A DNA stretch of 64,000 bases from Porticoccaceae bacterium (GCA_018663035.1 JABJEX010000047.1:1-64000), one strand, 5' to 3'; positions 39,563 through 50,043 are shown, numbered from the stretch's first letter. The notes: a model not told the origin generated them from the letters alone. Numbers and translations: made by a program.

Positions 39563-39967
39563 ATGCGTAACAGAACAAATAAAGCACAACCACAGGGTGA
39601 GGCGATTGACCTGACCCCAATGCTTGACGTGGTTTTCATTATGCTGATCTTCTTTATTGTGACAGCATCGTTTATCAAGCTACCTGGCGTCGAAGTTAAT
39701 AAGTACGATGCCGTTACTGCAGACCCCTACAAGAAGGTCGGCATTCTGGTTGCGGTAAGCGAAACTAATGAATATTGGATTGATAAGAAGCGCGTCGAAA
39801 CTACTGCGCTAAAGCTCAATCTAACTAGATTATTCAATGAAAACCCAAAGGGCGGCATGGTTATCCAAGCCGATAATGAGTCCAACATTGAAACAGTCGC
39901 CAAGGTAGCTGATATCGCCCGTGATATTGGTATTACGCCAGTGGCTATTTCTGTAGAAAAAGACTGA
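39563..39967 (+). CDS. exbD: ExbD proton channel component
   Basis: A 134-residue ExbD with an N-terminal cytoplasmic segment (RNRTNKAQPQGEAID), one membrane helix (LTPMLDVVFIMLIFFIVTASFI, residues about 17-38) containing the critical Asp25, and a periplasmic domain (VNKYDAVTADPYKKV...). It partners ExbB and TonB. Follows the hairpin by 18 bases, and precedes tonB by nine. Confidence 0.95.
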   Translation: MRNRTNKAQPQGEAIDLTPMLDVVFIMLIFFIVTASFIKLPGVEVNKYDAVTADPYKKVGILVAVSETNEYWIDKKRVETTALKLNLTRLFNENPKGGMVIQADNESNIETVAKVADIARDIGITPVAISVEKD

Positions 39968-39976
39968 GTTTATAGT

Positions 39977-40582
39977 ATGGCTTTAATCAGAGTTGGTGTT
40001 TCTGCCGCACTTGGAGTCTTAGTTACTTTTGCGTTGATTATCTTAATGTACAAGCTAATTGACTCAGGCAACAAAGATCTGGACGAAAAAGAAGCATTTA
40101 AAATTCCAGACTTTCTCCATGTCGAGCGACAGTTAACCGAGAATGCAAAGAAAACCGAGGTTGAAAAGCCTGAAGAGCCTGAGACTCCTCCACCAGAAAT
40201 TCCTGAGGAAAATCTCGAGTTTGAAGTGCCAGACAATGCTGTCAGCATGGCTGCGCCATCAGCTGGCGGTAACCTGAGTATTGGTAATTCAGGGTTTGCC
40301 CGTGATTCGGATTATATTCCGGTATACATTCCTCAGCCTCAGTATCCACGCCGTGCTCAAACGCGTGGTAAAGAAGGCTATGCAGTTGTTGAGGTAATTA
40401 TTACGACGACTGGTGGTGTACGTGATCCGATTATGGTCGAAGAATGGCCTGAAGGTTGGGGTTTTGGGCGAGCAGCGTTGAAAGCAGCTGGCAAGCTCAA
40501 GTACAACCCGAGAGTGATTGATGGCAAGGCCGAAGAAGTTCCGGGCGTGCTGTACAAATTCAGCTTCCAGATGGCGAAGTAA
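39977..40582 (+). CDS. tonB: TonB energy transducer
   Basis: A 201-residue TonB with an N-terminal membrane anchor (VGVSAALGVLVTFALIILMYKLI), a proline/glutamate-rich periplasmic spacer (EKPEEPETPPPEIPEEN) and a C-terminal TonB domain (PQPQYPRRAQTRGKEGYAVVEV, ending LKYNPRVIDGKAEEVPGV). It transmits proton-gradient energy to outer-membrane receptors. No TonB-dependent receptor gene is in this window. Confidence 0.94.
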   Translation: MALIRVGVSAALGVLVTFALIILMYKLIDSGNKDLDEKEAFKIPDFLHVERQLTENAKKTEVEKPEEPETPPPEIPEENLEFEVPDNAVSMAAPSAGGNLSIGNSGFARDSDYIPVYIPQPQYPRRAQTRGKEGYAVVEVIITTTGGVRDPIMVEEWPEGWGFGRAALKAAGKLKYNPRVIDGKAEEVPGVLYKFSFQMAK

Positions 40583-40592
40583 GGGGTAAACA

Positions 40593-41957
40593 ATGTTTAA
40601 AATTAGAACAGTATTAGCCGCCTTGGGCTTTGCCTTTGTACTTCCTTTGGTTGCAGCGAACATTTCGCCTGATTCCTCGTTTTCCTCCAGTGCTCAGGCT
40701 CAGGAAGAGAAGAAACAACCTAAGTATAAAGACGTAAAAACCCGTCAGCGTGCCTCTGTAGGTAAGAAGTGTGCGTCGGCTCTAGAAAAAGTACAGGTTG
40801 TAATCGAGCAAGAGCTATGGGCTGAGTCTCTTGAACAACTAAAGAGCATCGAAGCTAGTACCAAGACCTGTGACAGTGACTACGAGCAGACTCAAATCTG
40901 GAAGTTTATGGGCTATGTATATTATTCCCTAGACGATTTCCCCGGAGCCATTGGTGCATACCAGAAGGTTATCAATGGTGAGGGAACTCCAGAAGAACTC
41001 CGACTGGACACCAGGTACACATTGGCTCAGCTCTTCACCGTAGAAGAGCAATATGCCCTAGCTGCTAAAGAGCTCGAGATTTGGATGGAAGCGTCGATTA
41101 TCGTCGGCAGTGATGCGCGTGTCCTGCTGGCACAGATTTACTACCAGCTGGATCGCAAAGAAGACTCGCTGACTATGTTGGAAATCGCCATCGCCGATGC
41201 AGAGGCCAAAGATATTTTGCCCAAAGAAGGCTGGTGGAGTTTGCAGCGTGTTCTCTACTACGAGAAAAACGACTACAAGCGTGTAACCAGTATTCTTGAG
41301 CAGCTTATCAAACACTACCCCAAGTGGTCCTATTGGAAGCAGGTGGGTGGTATGTACGGTGAGTTGGAGCGTGAAGCCGATCGTCTGGTTGCCACAGAAG
41401 TTGTTTACCTAAATGATCAGCTCGACAAGGAAAGCCAGGTCATGAGCATGGCTTACATGTATCTTGGCGCGGAGGTTCCTTACCGTGCTGCAGTGATTAT
41501 CGAGAAAGGTATCAATGATGAGATCATTAAGAAAAATGCCAAAAATCTAGAAGTGCTTGGCACGGCTTGGTATCAGTCAAAAGACCTTAAGAAGGCGCTG
41601 AGTGCACTTGAAGCTGCCTCTAAGTACAGTGACACAGGCAACCTGCAATCTCGTCTGGCTGGTATTTATCTGGATTTGGGTCGTGATAAAGAAGCCTATA
41701 TCGCCTCTGTTCGCGCAGCGGAAAAAGGTGGTGTAAAGCGTCCCGATGCCAACTACCTAGTGATGGGTAATGCCTTAATCAATCTGCATTGCTACAAGGA
41801 TGCGATTACCGCGTTTCAAAAATCACTGAAGGTTGCCAAAGATAAGAAGAGCAAGAAATATCCTCAGCAGTGGATCCGTTATGCGGACACTGAAGGGAAA
41901 CGACTGGGTAAGTTGCGTGACGTAGGTGCGAAGGTACCTAGCTGCTCCAAGGCCTAG
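40593..41957 (+). CDS. Exported TPR protein of the TonB operon
   Basis: A 454-residue exported protein with a signal peptide (MFKIRTVLAALGFAFVLPLVAA). The rest is helical repeats in tetratricopeptide style (LWAESLEQLKSIEA; YYSLDDFPGAIGAYQKVI; YQLDRKEDSLTMLEIAI; LEVLGTAWYQSKDLKKALSALEAA; HCYKDAITAFQKSLKVA). Such TPR proteins close DUF3450-type TonB operons and may link the channel to peptidoglycan or receptors. The gene ends at a strong terminator. Confidence 0.88.
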   Translation: MFKIRTVLAALGFAFVLPLVAANISPDSSFSSSAQAQEEKKQPKYKDVKTRQRASVGKKCASALEKVQVVIEQELWAESLEQLKSIEASTKTCDSDYEQTQIWKFMGYVYYSLDDFPGAIGAYQKVINGEGTPEELRLDTRYTLAQLFTVEEQYALAAKELEIWMEASIIVGSDARVLLAQIYYQLDRKEDSLTMLEIAIADAEAKDILPKEGWWSLQRVLYYEKNDYKRVTSILEQLIKHYPKWSYWKQVGGMYGELEREADRLVATEVVYLNDQLDKESQVMSMAYMYLGAEVPYRAAVIIEKGINDEIIKKNAKNLEVLGTAWYQSKDLKKALSALEAASKYSDTGNLQSRLAGIYLDLGRDKEAYIASVRAAEKGGVKRPDANYLVMGNALINLHCYKDAITAFQKSLKVAKDKKSKKYPQQWIRYADTEGKRLGKLRDVGAKVPSCSKA

Positions 41958-41974
41958 TAAAGACCCTAGAGACT

Positions 41975-42003
41975 AAAAAGCCCAGCTGTGCTGGGCTTTT
42001 TTT
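41975..42003. terminator. Intrinsic terminator after the TonB operon
   Basis: An 11-base stem (41976-41986 with 41990-42000), a TGT loop and T-run. It also has an A-run on the other strand, so it may terminate ilvD transcription as well. Confidence 0.9.
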
Positions 42004-42045
42004 ATGCCTGTCTAAAACTAATGTCTGGATTAACGCAAGCCTGTA

Positions 42046-43881
42046 TTAGAGCTGAGACAGATCGCGAACTGCGCCTTTGTCCGCACTGGTTGCCAGTTTG
42101 GCGTAGGCTTTAAGAGCAGCAGACACTTTGCGAGGTCGGTCCTCTACTGGTTGCCAGCCCAGTTTCTCCTGCTCAGCTCGGCGATTCTGTAGCTCCTCAT
42201 CAGATATCAATACATCGATACTGCGGTTGGGAATATCAATTCGAATGCGGTCTCCCTGGCGTACAAGGGCGATGTTACCGCCAGCACCAGCCTCTGGTGA
42301 AACATGGCCGATTGACAGGCCAGAGGTGCCGCCAGAGAATCGACCATCAGTAATTAGTGCGCAGGCCTTGCCGAGATTCTTAGATTTGATATAGCTGGTG
42401 GGGTAAAGCATCTCTTGCATACCTGGACCGCCGCGGGGGCCTTCGTAACGAACAATAACCACATCACCCGCTTTTACTTTGTCGTTGAGAATACAGTCAA
42501 CGGCCTCATCCTGACTTTCAGTAATAAATGCTGGTCCTTCGAAGAGATGTATCGACTCATCTACACCGGATGTTTTCACCACACAACCATCGGGCGCTAG
42601 ATTACCCGTAAGAACCGCAAGACCACCCTCAAGGCTAAATGCGTTTTCGAGGTTGCGTATACAGCCGTTAGCGCGGTCAGCATCAAGCGATGGCCATCTA
42701 GTGCTCTGACTAAAAGCAGTCTGAGTTGGAATGCCAGCCGGGCCTGCTTTGTAGAAGGTTTTTACCTCTTCGCTGACGTGGCCACTAACAATGTCCCACT
42801 TGTCCAGGGCCTCTTGCATTGAACTAGAATGCACTGTTGGAAGGTCACCGTGAATCAAACCAGCTCGGCTAAGCTCAGCTAATATCCCCATGATACCGCC
42901 AGCGCGGTGGACATCTTCGATATGATATTCAGGAGTGTTCGGCGCTACCTTGCATAACTGTGGCACCGATCTGGATAGACGGTCAATGTCGTCCATATCA
43001 AAATCAATTCCGGCTTCCTGAACAGCGGCTAATAGATGCAGAATGGTATTGGTCGACCCACCCATACAGATGTCCAGCGTCATGGCGTTTTCAAAGGCCT
43101 TAAAATTCGCGATCGAACGCGGCAGTACGGAGTAGTCGTCCTGCTCATAGTGTTGGCGGGCCAAATCAACAATCGTGCGCCCAGCCTCTTTAAATAATTC
43201 GCGGCGATCAGAATGGGTTGCCAATACAGTACCGTTACCCGGTAGAGAGAGACCTAGCGCCTCGGTTAGGCAGTTCATAGAATTGGCTGTAAACATACCA
43301 GAGCAGGAGCCGCAGGTTGGGCAAGCAGAGCGCTCGTACTCTGCTACTTTTTCATCGCTGGCGGTGTCGTCAGCTGCAATCACCATTGCATCAACAAGAT
43401 CCAATTTGTGCTCAGACAGCTTTGTCTTACCGGCCTCCATAGGGCCGCCGGAGACAAAAATAACGGGAATATTTAGGCGCATGGCGGCCATCAGCATGCC
43501 AGGAGTAATCTTGTCGCAGTTGGAGATACAGACCAAGGCATCCGCACAATGTGCATTGACCATGTACTCTACAGAGTCAGCGATCACATCGCGAGAAGGC
43601 AATGAATAGAGCATGCCATCATGGCCCATCGCAATGCCATCGTCGACTGCGATGGTATGAAATTCCCGCGCAATACCGCCGGCCTTGGCGATCTCACCAG
43701 CCACTAGGTCGCCGAGATCTTTAAGGTGAACATGACCGGGGACAAACTGAGTATAGCTATTGGCAATGGCGATCATCGGCTTGTCAAAATCATCATCCTT
43801 CATGCCCGTTGCGCGCCAAAGCGCGCGAGCGCCAGCCATATTCCGGCCTTGGGTGGTTGTGTGTGAACGATACTTCGGCAT
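42046..43881 (-). CDS. ilvD: Dihydroxyacid dehydratase
   Basis: A 611-residue IlvD, an iron-sulfur dehydratase in isoleucine and valine synthesis. Cluster cysteines are in [12 protein letters not shown] and [16 protein letters not shown]; the C-terminal signature [32 protein letters not shown] is intact in pieces. The mRNA has a short GC hairpin early in the coding region (43811-43826 on the plus strand). It lies 39 bases downstream of argA on the same strand. ilvE, the last step, is also in this window. Confidence 0.97.
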   Translation of the reverse strand: MPKYRSHTTTQGRNMAGARALWRATGMKDDDFDKPMIAIANSYTQFVPGHVHLKDLGDLVAGEIAKAGGIAREFHTIAVDDGIAMGHDGMLYSLPSRDVIADSVEYMVNAHCADALVCISNCDKITPGMLMAAMRLNIPVIFVSGGPMEAGKTKLSEHKLDLVDAMVIAADDTASDEKVAEYERSACPTCGSCSGMFTANSMNCLTEALGLSLPGNGTVLATHSDRRELFKEAGRTIVDLARQHYEQDDYSVLPRSIANFKAFENAMTLDICMGGSTNTILHLLAAVQEAGIDFDMDDIDRLSRSVPQLCKVAPNTPEYHIEDVHRAGGIMGILAELSRAGLIHGDLPTVHSSSMQEALDKWDIVSGHVSEEVKTFYKAGPAGIPTQTAFSQSTRWPSLDADRANGCIRNLENAFSLEGGLAVLTGNLAPDGCVVKTSGVDESIHLFEGPAFITESQDEAVDCILNDKVKAGDVVIVRYEGPRGGPGMQEMLYPTSYIKSKNLGKACALITDGRFSGGTSGLSIGHVSPEAGAGGNIALVRQGDRIRIDIPNRSIDVLISDEELQNRRAEQEKLGWQPVEDRPRKVSAALKAYAKLATSADKGAVRDLSQL

Positions 43882-43920
43882 GATGGTTCTCTTATTTACT
43901 GTTGTGGAACAAGCAGCAGC

Positions 43921-45225
43921 CTAAAGGGCTCTGCTAAAAATCCGTGAATTGCGTTGATAGTTGTAGAGCGACTGTCGCTGTTCCGGCAAATCAGTTACCG
44001 CTGCTTCCACAAAACCCTTTTCTAAAAACCAATGTGCAGTTTGCGTAGTCAGTACGAACAATCGCTCCATACCGATGTTTTTAGCGTCTGCAGCAATGCT
44101 ATCAAACAGCCTTGAGGCTATGCCCTGGCCATGGAACTCTGGATGGGTCGCAACACAGGCAAGTTCTCCGACCCTATTGTCTGCAGTCGGATACAGGGCC
44201 GCGCAACCCAGCAGCAACCCCTCAGGATGAACCACTACTTTAAAGCGGGCAATCTCATTTTCCAGCAGCTCTCTGGAACGTTTAACTAGTACCTGCTGCT
44301 CTTCCAGCGGGCTAATCAAATTAATAATGCCAGCCACATCATCGATGGTTGCCGGTCTGATCACTTCAGAGTGATCTTTCATGATTAGTGTGCCACTGCC
44401 GTCTCTGGTAAACAGCTCTGATAGCAGGGCGCCATCTTCAGCACAGCCGACCAGATGTACACGGTCCACTCCATGGGTACAGGCGCGATAGGCGCTGACT
44501 AGCAGCTGCTGCTCTTCGCTGTGCTTGCACTCAGTCAGCAGCGCTTTAACCTCTGGCAATGAAAGATTGCGCAGCAGTTCACCCTTCTCAAGAATACCTG
44601 GCGCTTCGCTGACCAGAATAAGCTTCTCCGCTTTCAGGCTTATTGCTACCTCTGCGGCTACATTCTGAAAATTGAGATTAAAGGCTTCGCCTGTTGGCGA
44701 AAAACCAACCGGAGAGAGTAATACCAGAGAGCCATCGACAAGCTGTTGCTGAATTGCAATGGCGTCAATCCGCCTGACTTCACCTGTAAGTTGGAAGTCA
44801 ATCCCATCGCGGACTCCCACAGGTTTTGCAGTGATAAAATTACCGCCTATAACGCGGATTCTTGCACCATGCATTGGCGAGTTGGGTAGACCCATGGACA
44901 GCTCGGACTCTATATGCAGTCTGGTGCTACCTACAGCTTCTTTCACGCAGAGCATGGCTTCGCTATCAGTGATGCGCAGTTGATCGTGAAATTTACTTTG
45001 CAGTCCAGCTTGGCTCAGTCGACCATTGGTCTGTGGTCGAGCCCCATGCACCAACACCAGACGAATGCCCAAGCTCTGCAGTAGAGCAATATCATGCACA
45101 ATGCTATGAAAGTTGGCGTGCGCAACCGCATCACCGCCAAGGGCGATAACGAAGGTTTTGCCTCTGTGGGCATGTATATAGGGAGAGGTCTGGCGAAAGA
45201 ACTCTAGGTAACCGTTTGTGTTCAT
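43921..45225 (-). CDS. argA: Amino-acid N-acetyltransferase ArgA
   Basis: A 434-residue N-acetylglutamate synthase: an amino-acid kinase domain (FVIALGGDAVAHANF; LVLVHGARPQTNGRL) fused to a C-terminal GNAT acetyltransferase (RVGELACVATHPEFHGQGIASRLFD). It makes N-acetylglutamate for the first step of arginine synthesis and is normally inhibited by arginine through the kinase-like domain. argB is also in this window at 18.8 kb. The 179-base gap to glnE contains the promoters for both. Confidence 0.96.
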   Translation of the reverse strand: MNTNGYLEFFRQTSPYIHAHRGKTFVIALGGDAVAHANFHSIVHDIALLQSLGIRLVLVHGARPQTNGRLSQAGLQSKFHDQLRITDSEAMLCVKEAVGSTRLHIESELSMGLPNSPMHGARIRVIGGNFITAKPVGVRDGIDFQLTGEVRRIDAIAIQQQLVDGSLVLLSPVGFSPTGEAFNLNFQNVAAEVAISLKAEKLILVSEAPGILEKGELLRNLSLPEVKALLTECKHSEEQQLLVSAYRACTHGVDRVHLVGCAEDGALLSELFTRDGSGTLIMKDHSEVIRPATIDDVAGIINLISPLEEQQVLVKRSRELLENEIARFKVVVHPEGLLLGCAALYPTADNRVGELACVATHPEFHGQGIASRLFDSIAADAKNIGMERLFVLTTQTAHWFLEKGFVEAAVTDLPEQRQSLYNYQRNSRIFSRAL

Positions 45226-45404
45226 GGCTGCGATTATATCATGCGTTGTGGTACAAGTAGCCTAGTATTGAAGTGCTCTGCTGATCGGCGAAATAAACTT
45301 ACACAGCACATCTCAGGCGAGTAAACTATGGATGATTAAGACGCCTAATCCGAACTAGCAAGTGCGAGCCAAGCCCACAGAACTAAATTAACCATGACAG
45401 TGCA

Positions 45405-48308
45405 ATGAGTGAAATCGAGACACCACATTTACTAGAAAAAACCTACCAGCGTTATTTAGAGCGTTTTGGCCATATTGGTGCACAGTCTCAGTGGTTGCAG
45501 GAAAAATTACAGGATCCGATTTTCGCTGGACAACTTCAGCTGGTGTGGAGCTGCAGTGATTTTGTTGCAGAGCAGTGTATAGCGGCGCCCGCTCTGTTTA
45601 GAGAGCTGGTTGACAGTGGTGATTTGCAGCGAGCATACGATTCAGATCATTACCTAACCCTGATGGCCACCCGAACTAAACTGTTAGCAGATAATCCTTC
45701 AGAGGAGCATTTGCATCGCCAATTAAGACAGTTTCGTCTGCGCGAGATGTTGCGGATTATCTGGCGAGATTTTACGCGCTTGGCCTCAATGCGCGACACT
45801 ACCAAGGATGTCACCCTGCTCGCAGAGGCCTGTATTAACGGCGCACTGGAATATTTGCATCCAGTCACGGCGGCGGAGCTAGGCACGCCAATCGGCCGAT
45901 CTGGCCGGGAGCAGCAGCTGTCAGTTATAGCTATGGGCAAAATGGGGGCTCAGGAGCTAAATCTCTCGTCAGATATAGACCTTATTTTTGCCTACCCAGA
46001 ATCAGGCGAGACTCAGGGCGCCAAGAAAACCGTCTCCAATCAGGAGTTTTTTCTACGCCTTGGTCAGAGACTAATTGCTGCGTTGGATCGACAAACCGCT
46101 GATGGGTTTGTATTTCGTGTGGATATGCGCCTGCGACCCTACGGCCAGAGCGGTAGCCTAGTGCTCAATTTTGCGGCTCTGGAGGAGTACTACTTAACTC
46201 AGGGTCGCGACTGGGAGCGCTATGCAATGATTAAAGCCCGTGTCGTGGCTGGTGCTTCGGCAGATGCGGCCTATTTGCACGAGATGTTGCAGCCCTTTAT
46301 CTATCGCAGGTATCTGGATTACGGTTCGATCGAATCGCTTAGAGATTTAAAGCGTACCATTAATCGCGAGGTCAGCCGCAAAGGTATGCAGGACAATATA
46401 AAGCTTGGCTCAGGGGGGATTAGGGAGGTCGAGTTTATTGCCCAGACCTTCCAGCTGATTCGCGGTGGCCGCGATAGTCGCTTGCAAACTCAATCGTTGC
46501 ATAGGGTACTGAGTGTTTTGGCTGAAGAAAAGCTGTTGCCGGAGCCCGAGTACCAAAACCTCTGTGCTGCCTATGAATTTTTGCGCAATACCGAGCATGC
46601 TATTCAGGGCATGGCTGACAAACAAACTCAGCAGCTTCCCCAAGATGAGTTGAGTCAACAGCGGCTGGCAACACTGATGGGATACACAGGCTGGATCTCT
46701 TTCTATCAGCAGCTACAGCAATGGCGCCAGCATGTCAGCGATAGCTTTGCGGCGATTATTTCGGAGCCTAATACAGCGCCTGAAACGGTTCAGTTGGATC
46801 TGCAGACTAACTGGCCGACCGAGCCAGAGCCTCAAGAGATAGCGCAATACCTAGAACAGCTCGGCTATCAGCAAGTGCAGGATACCAGCGATGTACTCGC
46901 GGATATGTACCACAGCCGAGCGGTTCAAAAGCTGGAAGAGCTACCTAGAATTAGGCTGGCTACACTGATGCCCAGACTATTGGAAGCTTGCGCTCAGCGA
47001 GAGAATAATGATCAAACATTACTGCGGGTACTAGGTCTTGTTCAGGTGATTCTGCGGCGCAGTGCCTACCTGGCACTATTGGTTGAAAATAATCAGGCGC
47101 TGCATCAGCTGTGTATTCTCTGCGAGCGCAGTGGCTGGATTGCCGACGAGCTCACCGCTTACCCGGCGCTACTTGATGAGTTATTAGATCCTCGCACCCT
47201 GTACAGCATTCCGCAAAAGCAGCATCTGCGGGACCAGCTTCGTCAACAGACCATGCGAATTGCCAGTGAAGACTTAGAGCAGCAGATGGAAGTGATTCGC
47301 TACTACTGCCGATCCTACACATTGCGTGCTGCAGCCTGTGAGGTCACCGACGCACTGCCACTAATGCAGGTCAGCGACTATCTAACTTGGATTGCCGAGG
47401 TGGTAGTTGAGCATGTGGTTAACGTAGCCTGGGATCAGCTGTTAGCAACTTACGGGAATCCAGTGATCAATGAGAGTGCAGATGCTGCCCTGAGCACCAG
47501 TCAAACACCGGGTTTTATTGTCGTCGCCTATGGCAAGATGGGCGGCATAGAAATGGGTTACAAGTCTGACCTCGATCTAGTGTTCTTACACAATGGTCAG
47601 GCCTCCCAGATGACCGATGGGCCGCGCAGCATAGATACGGGCACTTTTTTTATGCGCCTGGGACAGCGTATTATCCACATGTTAGCGACCTCTACTCCCT
47701 CGGGCATTGCCTACGAAATTGATATGCGCCTGAGGCCCTCAGGTAATTCAGGGCTATTGGTATCCAGCTTAAAAGGCTTTGAAAAATACCAGCAAACTGA
47801 TGCTTGGACCTGGGAGCATCAAGCCCTAGTGCGCTCACGCGTGGTCGCCGGAGACGAGCAGTTGGCTGCTGCCTATGATCTGGTGCGCGAAAATACGCTC
47901 AAGCAGAAAAGAGCACAGCAATCTGTGGTACGCGAAGTGCAAGAAATGCGAGAAAAAATGCGCAAACACCTAGGTCAGGGCACCAAAGATGGCAAATTCT
48001 CTCTCAAGCAAGGCAGCGGAGGTATCGTCGATATTGAATTTATGGTTCAATTTGCAGTCTTGGCTTGGTCTCACGAACATCCACAGCTTACTCGCTGGAG
48101 CGATACGATCCGTATACTAGAGTCTCTGGCTCAATCTGGACTGTTATCTGATCATAAATCTCTCCAGTTGATAGACGCGTACAAGAGTTACCGTTCCGCA
48201 GGGCATAGATTACAGCTGCAAAATCAGCAGGCCGAGGTGGCGATATCTGAATTTGTGGCGGAGCGCAAAGTAGTGGCAGATCTGTGGCAGGCGTTATTTA
48301 AAAGTTAA
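45405..48308 (+). CDS. glnE: Bifunctional glutamine synthetase adenylyltransferase/removase
   Basis: A 967-residue GlnE, which adenylylates and de-adenylylates glutamine synthetase in response to nitrogen status. It has two nucleotidyltransferase domains: an N-terminal removase with SSDIDLIFAYPE (about residue 187) and a C-terminal adenylylase with KSDLDLVFLHNG (about residue 724). The middle contains DMRLRPYGQSGSLV, repeated in the second half as DMRLRPSGNSGLLV. It is followed 20 bases later by ilvE with a GAGAGGA site. The glnE-ilvE pairing is Pseudomonas-like. Confidence 0.97.
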   Translation: MSEIETPHLLEKTYQRYLERFGHIGAQSQWLQEKLQDPIFAGQLQLVWSCSDFVAEQCIAAPALFRELVDSGDLQRAYDSDHYLTLMATRTKLLADNPSEEHLHRQLRQFRLREMLRIIWRDFTRLASMRDTTKDVTLLAEACINGALEYLHPVTAAELGTPIGRSGREQQLSVIAMGKMGAQELNLSSDIDLIFAYPESGETQGAKKTVSNQEFFLRLGQRLIAALDRQTADGFVFRVDMRLRPYGQSGSLVLNFAALEEYYLTQGRDWERYAMIKARVVAGASADAAYLHEMLQPFIYRRYLDYGSIESLRDLKRTINREVSRKGMQDNIKLGSGGIREVEFIAQTFQLIRGGRDSRLQTQSLHRVLSVLAEEKLLPEPEYQNLCAAYEFLRNTEHAIQGMADKQTQQLPQDELSQQRLATLMGYTGWISFYQQLQQWRQHVSDSFAAIISEPNTAPETVQLDLQTNWPTEPEPQEIAQYLEQLGYQQVQDTSDVLADMYHSRAVQKLEELPRIRLATLMPRLLEACAQRENNDQTLLRVLGLVQVILRRSAYLALLVENNQALHQLCILCERSGWIADELTAYPALLDELLDPRTLYSIPQKQHLRDQLRQQTMRIASEDLEQQMEVIRYYCRSYTLRAAACEVTDALPLMQVSDYLTWIAEVVVEHVVNVAWDQLLATYGNPVINESADAALSTSQTPGFIVVAYGKMGGIEMGYKSDLDLVFLHNGQASQMTDGPRSIDTGTFFMRLGQRIIHMLATSTPSGIAYEIDMRLRPSGNSGLLVSSLKGFEKYQQTDAWTWEHQALVRSRVVAGDEQLAAAYDLVRENTLKQKRAQQSVVREVQEMREKMRKHLGQGTKDGKFSLKQGSGGIVDIEFMVQFAVLAWSHEHPQLTRWSDTIRILESLAQSGLLSDHKSLQLIDAYKSYRSAGHRLQLQNQQAEVAISEFVAERKVVADLWQALFKS

Positions 48309-48328
48309 TAATTGAGAGGAATTGGTCG

Positions 48329-49258
48329 ATGTCGTTTTCAGACCGCGATGGTTTTATTTGGATGGATGGTGAAATGGTCGACTGGCGAGATGCTCAGACT
48401 CATTTTCTGACCTCGTCACTGCACTATGGCAACGCCGTTTTTGAGGGCATTCGGGCCTATCCGACGGCCAATTCTGGCACCTGCGTATTTCGTCTAGAAG
48501 ATCATATTAAACGCCTGTTTAACTCTGCAAAAATCCTACATATGCAGATTCCTTTTACTCAGGAAGAAATCTGTGAAGCCCACCGCGAAGTGATTAGAGT
48601 TAACAATCTAGATGCGGCCTATATCCGTCCTCTGGTCTTCTTGGGCTCTGAGGGCATGGGCCTACGCGCTGAGGGCCTCAAAGTACATGTTGGTATTGCG
48701 GCTTGGGATTGGCCCTCTTATATGTCGCCAGAGACATTGGAGGCTGGTTTAAAGGTGCGCACATCCTCTTACACAAGACATCATGTCAATATCACCATGG
48801 TTAAGGCCAAGGCCAGCGGCAACTATGTCAATAGTATGCTGGCGCTGAGAGAGGCTCTGGATTCCGGCTGTGACGAAGCCATTATGCTCGACCCAGAAGG
48901 TTATGTTGCTGAGGGTAGCGCCGAGAACTTCTTTATTGTTAGAGATGGGGTGATTTACACGCCCGATCTCACCTCTTGTCTTGACGGTTTGACCAGAGAC
49001 ACGGTGTTTAAACTAGCTGCTGATCATGGCATCGAGATACGCGAAAAGCGCATCTCACGAGATGAGGTGTATATCTCCGACGAGGCATTCTTTACAGGCA
49101 CTGCGGCAGAGGTTGTGCCCATTCGTGAATACGATAGCCGAATTATAGGTAGCGGTGCGCGCGGGCCGGTTACAACAGTGTTACAGGCGGCCTATTTTGA
49201 TCTGGTGCGTGGCAAAAATGATAAGTATCAGCACTGGCTAGCGCCAGTTGCTAACTAA
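48329..49258 (+). CDS. ilvE: Branched-chain amino acid aminotransferase
   Basis: A 309-residue class IV PLP aminotransferase for leucine, isoleucine and valine. The start is WMDGEMVDWRDAQTHFLT, with HYGNAVFEGIRAY; the PLP lysine is in TMVKAKASGNY; and the phosphate-binding EGSAENFFIVRDGVIYTP and TGTAAEVVPI are intact. Completes the pathway containing ilvD. The glycosyltransferase genes begin 26 bases downstream. Confidence 0.97.
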   Translation: MSFSDRDGFIWMDGEMVDWRDAQTHFLTSSLHYGNAVFEGIRAYPTANSGTCVFRLEDHIKRLFNSAKILHMQIPFTQEEICEAHREVIRVNNLDAAYIRPLVFLGSEGMGLRAEGLKVHVGIAAWDWPSYMSPETLEAGLKVRTSSYTRHHVNITMVKAKASGNYVNSMLALREALDSGCDEAIMLDPEGYVAEGSAENFFIVRDGVIYTPDLTSCLDGLTRDTVFKLAADHGIEIREKRISRDEVYISDEAFFTGTAAEVVPIREYDSRIIGSGARGPVTTVLQAAYFDLVRGKNDKYQHWLAPVAN

Positions 49259-49284
49259 TAGACTATAGATTAGGAATATTCCTG

Positions 49285-50019
49285 ATGGCGACGGTAAGCG
49301 AACCAGTCAATGTCCTGTGCATGAAATGGGGCACCAAGTACAAAGCTGACTATGTAAATACGCTGTACTCCATGGTTGCTCGCAATATGAGTAGAGATTT
49401 CCGATTTATCTGTCTGACCGAAGATGGCGCAGGCTTGCATGAAAATGTAGAGGTCTTCCCTCTACCTGAGATTAATGTAGATTTAAACGGCCCTGAGCGT
49501 GGCTGGAACAAGCTCGCGGTGTTTGGTGAAACACTCTACGACCTCAAAGGCAAGGTGCTCTGTTTAGATCTTGATCTGATAATCACTGGTAGTCTGGACG
49601 ACCTGTTTGATTGTCCCGGTGAAGTGATGATTATCAAAGACTGGATTAAAAAAGATGGTACCGGTAATTCTTCGGTGTACCGTTTTGAAGTGGGTGCCCA
49701 TCCAGAGGTGCTGGCCGAATTTGAAAAATCATTCGCGCATATAAAACAGATGCATCGCAATGAGCAGGAATACATGTCTGCGGCCATGATGGCCAAAGGT
49801 GCCTTGGTATACTGGCCCGACCACTGGTGCCGAAGCTTCAAGCGCCACTGTATTAAGCCATGGTCATTTTTATTCGCTCGTGAAACTGGTTTGCCGGCGG
49901 ATACCAGAGTACTGGTCTTCCATGGCAAGCCGGATCCCCATGAAGCGATCGCCGGTGTCAGTGGTAAATGGTATCGACGTTTCAAGCCCGCCACTTGGGT
50001 AGGTGAACACTGGCATTAA
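49285..50019 (+). CDS. GT-A-type glycosyltransferase, paralogue 1
   Basis: A 244-residue cytoplasmic protein without a signal peptide or transmembrane helices. The metal/nucleotide-sugar motif is CLDLDLII (around residue 95), which fits a GT-A, GT8-like fold. Other conserved segments are CMKWGTKYKADYVN, YSMVARNM, and C-terminal VLVFHGKPDP, WVGEHWH. It is closely similar to the next gene and also ends in G-x-x-HW. It probably adds a sugar to lipopolysaccharide core or another surface glycan. The ribosome-binding site lies within the palindrome AGGAATATTCCT (49272-49283). Confidence 0.75.
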   Translation: MATVSEPVNVLCMKWGTKYKADYVNTLYSMVARNMSRDFRFICLTEDGAGLHENVEVFPLPEINVDLNGPERGWNKLAVFGETLYDLKGKVLCLDLDLIITGSLDDLFDCPGEVMIIKDWIKKDGTGNSSVYRFEVGAHPEVLAEFEKSFAHIKQMHRNEQEYMSAAMMAKGALVYWPDHWCRSFKRHCIKPWSFLFARETGLPADTRVLVFHGKPDPHEAIAGVSGKWYRRFKPATWVGEHWH

Positions 50020-50043
50020 TTCGCCCCCACTAGGGAGCCACGG

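Noticed and set aside
43811-43826. GCGCGC-CAAA-GCGCGC hairpin in ilvD as an attenuator
   Set aside because: It lies inside the coding region with Ala/Arg-rich codons, and there is no leader peptide with branched-chain codons or terminator.
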